Origin: an uncultured Prochlorococcus sp.
Lineage (GTDB): Bacteria; Cyanobacteriota; Cyanobacteriia; PCC-6307; Cyanobiaceae
DNA length: 32,107 nt
Reading direction: 5' to 3'
NCBI GenBank assembly: GCA_913048245.1
Contig: CAJWWR010000011.1
Location: forward strand, 1 to 32,107
In this document: in pieces, positions 26,923-32,107 of the stretch
Numbering within the stretch: the first letter of the stretch is position 1
How the letters are laid out: each line of letters begins with the position of its first letter
Program-made: the position numbers and the translations under genes
The notes under the pieces: model-generated
The model's input: only the letters and a program-made list of their open reading frames with translations
What the model was told of the DNA's origin: nothing
Databases searched by the model: none

Positions 26923-27285
26923 TTACTTTTTATAAAATCTGGTTATGGAAACATTGCCATTAAAACCATTAATAGGAGGGTGACATTTCATTAGTATTAT
27001 TTTAATACGATCAGGATTAAAGCTTTCTATTAATAAATTAATAATTACGTTCGAGTATTTTTCAATTGTATAGCAGGAAAATCTTTCAGCATGCGATCTA
27101 ATAAGGTCAACAAGTATTGAATAATCAATTGTCTGACTAAGATCATCTTCTTCAACACATGAATCAAAATCTGACCATAAGACAACATCTAATTTAAATA
27201 ATTGGCCTGTAATTCGCTCATGTTTGAGGACACCAACTCTTGCCCAAATATCAATATTTTCAATCTTTATGTAGTCTTTCCCCAT
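26923..27285 (-). CDS. folB: Dihydroneopterin aldolase
   Basis: FolB cleaves dihydroneopterin to 6-hydroxymethyl-dihydropterin in folate synthesis. The 120-residue protein is full length for the tunnelling fold. It has the N-terminal IWARVGVLKHERITGQ (13-28) with Glu23, the DLSQTIDYSIL segment (48-57), and the catalytic Lys100 in ILMKCHPPI. The final RFYKK is also typical. The start ATG follows the proA stop by 1 nt, and the hydrolase gene follows 5 nt later, so the three genes are packed as an operon with proA first. Confidence 0.93.
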   Translation of the reverse strand: MGKDYIKIENIDIWARVGVLKHERITGQLFKLDVVLWSDFDSCVEEDDLSQTIDYSILVDLIRSHAERFSCYTIEKYSNVIINLLIESFNPDRIKIILMKCHPPINGFNGNVSITRFYKK

Positions 27286-27286
27286 A

Positions 27287-28603
27287 CTATTTAATTATAT
27301 TTTCGTGCTTAAATTCTTTAGCGCCTGAAGCAAATTCCTCAACTATTTGACCTTCACCTTTAAGAAAATACTTATAAGTCACTAATCCTTCTAAGCCAAC
27401 TGGTCCTCTTGGAGGCATTGCTTGAGTACTGATACCAACTTCTGCACCAAATCCATATCTAAATCCATCAGCAAATCTCGTAGAACAATTATGGAAAACG
27501 CCTGCACTGCCTACAGAATTCATAAATTTATTTGCATTATTAATGTCATTAGAAATTATTCCGTCAGTATGTCTTGAGCCATAAACCTCTATGTGTCTAA
27601 TTGCTTCGTCTATATCTTCAACAATTTTTATTGAAAGAATTAGATCAAGATATTCGGTACCCCAATCATCACTAATTGCTGGAGCCATTTCGACAAAACA
27701 TCTTGCTTTCTCGTCACCTCTTAATTGAACATTATTTTCCTTAAATAGAGGAGTAGCTTTGGTCAAAAATTCATTTGCAACATCTTTATGAATCAAGAGG
27801 GTTTCTATAGCGTTGCATGCTGCAGGATATTGAATCTTACTATCAAGAGCCACCTTAATTGCCATTTCAATATCACTATCGCAATCGATATACATATGAC
27901 AAATACCATCAGCATGACCTAGAACAGGAATCTTAGTATTTTCTTGTATGAACTTTACGAGTTCATTACTACCTCGTGGAATAATTAAATTTATTTCTTT
28001 CTCCAAATTCAACATTGCCATACTATCTTTTCTATTAGTTAGTAGACATATTGAATTTTCATCGATTGTGGATAATCTAAGTCCCTCTTTTAGAGCCTCG
28101 CAGATTTCTGTATTTGTAAGATTAGACTCACTACCCCCTTTCAAAATAACACAATTACCAGAACGTATAGCCAGTGCACTAATTTGCATCACGGCATCAG
28201 GCCTAGATTCAAAGATGACCCCAATAACCCCAATAGGAACAGTTTTTCTTTGTAAAATTAAATTATCTGCAAGTTCTCTGTGTATTTGCAATTGACCAAC
28301 AGGATCATTCAGTCTGCTTACTTCTCTGATACCCTGAATACCTTCTAAAAGCTTATCTTTTGATAATCTAAGCCTAGATAACAAAGCATTTGATATCGCT
28401 TTCTTTTGAGCCAATTGATAATCAAGCTTATTCGCCTCTAAAATCTTCTCCATATTGTTATGCAGAGCATCTGCCATTAGATTAAGAGCCTTTGCCCTAT
28501 CTTTATTGGCTATTTGAGAAGTTTTTAAAAATGCCTTTCGTACATTATTTACTTTAAATTTAAGAGAGTCGTCAGGCAATGGAACAACAAAACTATCCAT
28601 CAT
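27287..28603 (-). CDS. proA: Gamma-glutamyl phosphate reductase
   Basis: ProA reduces gamma-glutamyl phosphate with NADPH, the second step of proline synthesis. The aldehyde-dehydrogenase-fold protein has about 438 residues. Visible motifs are VPIGVIGVIFESRPDAV, LKGGSES, IIPRGSNELV, and the catalytic Cys263 in YPAACNAIETLL. The end has FGFGAEVGIST-like and PRGPVGLEGLVTYKY blocks. The frame is open to a TTG at 28609, but two ATGs follow at 28603 and 28600; the first is chosen. No strong Shine-Dalgarno is visible. The TamB-like gene stops 66 nt upstream on the same strand. No proB is in the window. Confidence 0.95.
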   Translation of the reverse strand: MMDSFVVPLPDDSLKFKVNNVRKAFLKTSQIANKDRAKALNLMADALHNNMEKILEANKLDYQLAQKKAISNALLSRLRLSKDKLLEGIQGIREVSRLNDPVGQLQIHRELADNLILQRKTVPIGVIGVIFESRPDAVMQISALAIRSGNCVILKGGSESNLTNTEICEALKEGLRLSTIDENSICLLTNRKDSMAMLNLEKEINLIIPRGSNELVKFIQENTKIPVLGHADGICHMYIDCDSDIEMAIKVALDSKIQYPAACNAIETLLIHKDVANEFLTKATPLFKENNVQLRGDEKARCFVEMAPAISDDWGTEYLDLILSIKIVEDIDEAIRHIEVYGSRHTDGIISNDINNANKFMNSVGSAGVFHNCSTRFADGFRYGFGAEVGISTQAMPPRGPVGLEGLVTYKYFLKGEGQIVEEFASGAKEFKHENIIK

Positions 28604-28669
28604 ATACAAAGAACATAATTAATTCTAATCATTAATACAAAATAAGAAAAGTTAAACACAATCTATTGA

Positions 28670-31600
28670 TTAATACCTTAGAAACAATTGCAGTTGTGCA
28701 TTCCAGTCGCCGTTTGAATCGAATGAGCTTAAGATTTCTAAATTTGGATTAGCTTGGAAAGTTAATATCCCAAGAGGGGGTATATCATCTCTATCCGGTG
28801 TGGTCTGAACTGCAAAGTTTATTTTATCTGTAATATCCAATCCAAATTCAGCAACCCATGCTTGAGAAGAGGAGTTATCGCTAGACTCATAGGAGGCATC
28901 TTCCAAATCCAAAGTATCTCCTGAAAATAAATTATTTATTGATTCATTATTCTCAATTAATGCGGGATAAAGAGATAGTTGAATTCTTTCACTGAAAGCA
29001 TTAAAACCATATAACTGAGATATTAAAGTCCTATTTATTAGATTTGCTGAATTACCTCCAATTAGACCTATAATTTGCGATCTACTATAGGCAGGAGTAC
29101 TCCTCAAAAGAATCTTTTGATTTTCATCTTCAAATGTTAACTGGTCTAAAAAACCACTATACGATGCCTCAATCCTTATGAATCTAGTATTACCAATACC
29201 TAAAGAACCAAAACTATTCTCATTAGCAATAATATTGTTTCCACCAGAAAAATTACTATCATTATTATTTTCAATTATTGGAATTATTGAGTCAGGAACT
29301 TTACTTATAAGTGAAAAGCTTATAAAAGGATTTATTCCTGCTCTTGAAGCAAAAACCAAGAAATTATCTGAATTATTGTCCAATTTAAAAGGAGTTGTAT
29401 ATAAATTGACTCTTGCTCTTAATATATTAATTTGCCCTCTGGCATTCAAATTATCTTGCACATTCCCATTTATTTGGAGTTCTTTTTCTGTATATAAATA
29501 AGCTTGTAGAATATTTCCGTAACCAACTCTAAATTCTGGACCAAGAATTAATTCTATATTCTGGAAACTGATATTATCCAGAAAAATAGGGAACTTCTCA
29601 TTAACCAAATTTCTATTTAGGATTGATTCGTTTGTAATAATTTCAATTTCCTCCTTTTTATTCCAGCTAAGTTCAGGCCATAGAGTATTAAGATCATTCT
29701 GCTGTTTGGTATTTGTATAGGTATTATCTTCTTTATTATTTCCTTTGAAATCAAAGTATCCGTTACTTAATGTTATTTCCCCTTCTATTAATGGACTTAG
29801 AAAAGAATTATTAACTTTTATATTAGAATTAAAAATAAAATCAAAATTCTTTCCTATTAATCTAAAGTCACTTGTAATAAAATTTATATAAGTATTCTCC
29901 TCTGATTTGTTATAAAACGGCAATGCTCCACTTAAGAATAATGAACCTGAATCATTATTCTTTGCAGAAAAATCAATTATGTCTAATTGATCAAAATCAA
30001 AGATAATTGTGGAATTAATATCTTTTAATGAATTCTCAAAGACTTGTAAATTTCCATCTCTCAAAAAGAAAAAACCGTTAGCTATTGGCTTATCTAAGTT
30101 TCCAGAGATAATCATTCTTAGATTTGCGTCACCACTATTAAAAGTAAAGTTATCATTAGTTAAATTACCTAAAAGATCAAGTATTCTCTCATCCCCATTC
30201 AATCTGACATTTAATTGGTTTTTTAGATCAATAGGGATTAATCCTACTATTTGAATTGGATTACCTGATTTATTTAACATCAGCGACAGATCTAAATTAA
30301 ACAAACTATCCTCATAATCAATTTGAGTTTTATCAAGATCAAGTTCATAGCCATTTATTGATGTGTTATTTGATGAGATAAAACTTATAAATTCCTTTTC
30401 ATTCAAGTCATAGTTAAGTTTGACATCTAATGATCCTTTAAAATCTTTTGGCTTATCAAAAAACAGATTAGAAATACTTAAAGGTAACCCTTCAATAGTT
30501 AATGTACCTTTATTCCTAAACAATCCTCCTTCTACATTCACAGAAAAATTACTTTCATAATTTTCCAAAGAATTAATTTCATTAAGATATCCTTTTAAAT
30601 CTGCTGTTATGAAATAATTGGAAATATCATTACCGAAAATCTCAATAGTTGCGTTATAGCGACCTTCAAGCTTATCTAGATAATTATTTAATCTTACTTT
30701 ACTAGGAGATATATCATCTTCCACCGATAATTGATTGATTAGAGTTAATTGCTCATCTAATGACTTCTCTTCAGTTGACAATTGTACATTTTGAAGATCA
30801 TTAAAATTTCCAGTGGAAATAATAATATTATTATTTAAGTTCAACACATCAAATGTGGTCAAAGCAGTCCATTTTGCGCTTATATCCTTAAAATTAAGAT
30901 TAACTAAATTATTATCGTTTGATTTATAAGCAATATCAATTTCTCCTCCATCAACAGGATAAAGTGAGGCATTGATATCAAATAAATTATTATCAATAGC
31001 AAATTCAAAGATTGAATTAGCTAATTTTATATTTTTATATTCCCCAAGAATCAATGAGAATCTTCCATCAACATATGATTGATCACTAGAAATTATCCCT
31101 GAGCCATCTATTGAGCCATTTACACTATCAAATTCATTATCTCTAAGCGATAACTCTATTTCGTTGAATGAGAAATTGGTTGCAGCCCATACAAAATAAT
31201 CATCTTTCTTTTCAATTATTAGACTTCCTATCTTTGAGTCAAATAACCTACTAAATTCCAAATTATTCATACGTAATTTTTCATCAAATTTAATTGATAA
31301 AAAAGATGGTATTGGAGAGGATCTATTATTCATAGTAAGGATGTAACCCTCTCCCTCATTTGTTATTTTCCCGTCAAAAATTTCTCTAATCCTTATCCCC
31401 TTGTAATGTGGATATTCAATATCAAAATCTATAAATGTTTTTGGGTTTGTTAAGTCACCAGTAATAAAACCTTTTGCAGTTATATAACCTCTTATTCCAC
31501 TATTTCTGAAAAAATTAAGATTTGATAGCTGGGTTCTATTTAAATTAAACTCCACTTCAAGATCACCAAAGTTAAATCCTTGATCATTTATCCAAAAAGG

Positions 31601-32107
31601 TAACAAACCTGATATTTTAATTTCCGGATTAGAACTGTTGAAATAACCAATTACGCCATCTAAGAGGATATTATTTGAATAATTACGCAAGGGTATATCT
31701 AGATTAAGATCGGAAATTAAAGTGCCATAAGTTAAATTATTTGTCTTGACTATTAGATTATTACCTTTACATCTGAAACCCAAATAATCCGTATTTATAT
31801 CTTCCGTTATTTGGGAGGAATTCATTTGAAAATTATTCAATGAGATACCTCCGGAGCATCGGATCTTATCTGATGATCTAAAAAAGCTTATATTTGAATT
31901 AAAGTTTCCATCATTAATAACAATATCTCTACCTAAAACTTCATAGTTAATTCTAGTAAGATCTAAATTCTTAGTACTTAATTTGAAACTTAATATCTGC
32001 TGATTAAATTTTGTATTGAATTTAATCCTTAGATGTCCTCTCTCACGAAAAAAAGAATTTAGGAATCCAAAAAATTGTTTGTTATTTGAATCATAAACTA
32101 ATTCGCC
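28670..32107 (-). CDS. TamB-like (DUF490) envelope protein, 5' end beyond the window
   Basis: The frame is open from the right edge to the stop at 28670-28672, giving at least 1145 residues. A TTG at 31838-31840 can look like a start, but about 89 in-frame codons run upstream of it without a stop to base 32107, so the gene continues outside. The sequence is an Asn/Ser/Asp-rich series of amphipathic beta strands, as expected for the long beta-taco groove of AsmA/TamB proteins that carry phospholipid or assist outer-membrane protein assembly. The last ~300 residues fit DUF490: GQINILRARVNLY, SFSLISKVPDS, RIEASYSGFLDQLTFE, SQIIGLIGGNSA, and a final strand ending QLFLRY. The N-terminal anchor is not visible. 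Confidence 0.85.
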   Translation of the reverse strand, partial: GELVYDSNNKQFFGFLNSFFRERGHLRIKFNTKFNQQILSFKLSTKNLDLTRINYEVLGRDIVINDGNFNSNISFFRSSDKIRCSGGISLNNFQMNSSQITEDINTDYLGFRCKGNNLIVKTNNLTYGTLISDLNLDIPLRNYSNNILLDGVIGYFNSSNPEIKISGLLPFWINDQGFNFGDLEVEFNLNRTQLSNLNFFRNSGIRGYITAKGFITGDLTNPKTFIDFDIEYPHYKGIRIREIFDGKITNEGEGYILTMNNRSSPIPSFLSIKFDEKLRMNNLEFSRLFDSKIGSLIIEKKDDYFVWAATNFSFNEIELSLRDNEFDSVNGSIDGSGIISSDQSYVDGRFSLILGEYKNIKLANSIFEFAIDNNLFDINASLYPVDGGEIDIAYKSNDNNLVNLNFKDISAKWTALTTFDVLNLNNNIIISTGNFNDLQNVQLSTEEKSLDEQLTLINQLSVEDDISPSKVRLNNYLDKLEGRYNATIEIFGNDISNYFITADLKGYLNEINSLENYESNFSVNVEGGLFRNKGTLTIEGLPLSISNLFFDKPKDFKGSLDVKLNYDLNEKEFISFISSNNTSINGYELDLDKTQIDYEDSLFNLDLSLMLNKSGNPIQIVGLIPIDLKNQLNVRLNGDERILDLLGNLTNDNFTFNSGDANLRMIISGNLDKPIANGFFFLRDGNLQVFENSLKDINSTIIFDFDQLDIIDFSAKNNDSGSLFLSGALPFYNKSEENTYINFITSDFRLIGKNFDFIFNSNIKVNNSFLSPLIEGEITLSNGYFDFKGNNKEDNTYTNTKQQNDLNTLWPELSWNKKEEIEIITNESILNRNLVNEKFPIFLDNISFQNIELILGPEFRVGYGNILQAYLYTEKELQINGNVQDNLNARGQINILRARVNLYTTPFKLDNNSDNFLVFASRAGINPFISFSLISKVPDSIIPIIENNNDSNFSGGNNIIANENSFGSLGIGNTRFIRIEASYSGFLDQLTFEDENQKILLRSTPAYSRSQIIGLIGGNSANLINRTLISQLYGFNAFSERIQLSLYPALIENNESINNLFSGDTLDLEDASYESSDNSSSQAWVAEFGLDITDKINFAVQTTPDRDDIPPLGILTFQANPNLEILSSFDSNGDWNAQLQLFLRY

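Noticed and set aside
27948-28295. 115-codon plus-strand open frame opposite proA
   Set aside because: It is antisense to the conserved NADPH-binding and catalytic regions of proA and has no coding features of its own.
1-32107. Defence island, prophage, integron or other mobile cluster
   Set aside because: All recognised genes are housekeeping or known cyanobacterial families with uniform A+T-rich composition. There is no integrase, transposase, toxin-antitoxin pair, nuclease-helicase set, att-like repeat or CRISPR array.

Overview
This window looks like ordinary core chromosome of a streamlined picocyanobacterium, most likely a high-light-adapted Prochlorococcus. The DNA is very A+T-rich and almost fully coding, with short gaps and many overlapping or abutting genes. 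The gene content fits a cyanobacterium: menB and menD for phylloquinone, ndhD, glgA, a MntCAB-type manganese importer, and the DUF760, DUF4336 and DUF697 families known from cyanobacteria. The genus call is an inference from composition and gene set, not a database match.

Layout. 1-1667 (minus): a ComB-like phosphatase, then a nitrilase-family amidase, then the first codons of a secreted or membrane protein cut by the left edge. 1830-5437 (plus): aroA, a stand-alone MnmC-type methyltransferase, glmU. 5434-10970 (minus): menD, menB, glgA, murF read in that order. 11022-11989 (plus): lepB and a DUF760 protein. 11994-17046 (minus): a DUF697 membrane protein, mntC, mntA, mntB, and a DUF4336 protein that overlaps mntB. 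17249-26328 (plus): a small protein with a ribbon-helix-helix-like core overlapping trpS, then thrS, a glucokinase, thrB, ndhD and an M3 peptidase. 26318-32107 (minus): a TamB-like giant protein that runs off the right edge, then proA, folB and a small alpha/beta hydrolase.

Themes. The genes serve aromatic, threonine and proline synthesis (aroA, thrB, proA), the cell wall and envelope (glmU, murF, lepB, tamB-like), quinone and electron transport (menB, menD, ndhD), glycogen and glucose (glgA, glk), translation (trpS, thrS, the tRNA methyltransferase candidate), folate (folB) and Mn supply. The three convergent gene pairs leave no room for terminators between them. No gene-free stretch exceeds 300 bases. 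The largest gaps are about 200 bp (17047-17248) and 162 bp (1668-1829), and both hold repeats described below. I see no tRNA, rRNA, CRISPR array, insertion sequence, integrase or phage gene.

I did not find a convincing new multi-gene system. The best leads are the RHH-like protein coupled to trpS, the DUF4336 gene coupled to Mn uptake, an operator-like inverted repeat over the comB promoter, and a possible switching hairpin between thrB and ndhD.
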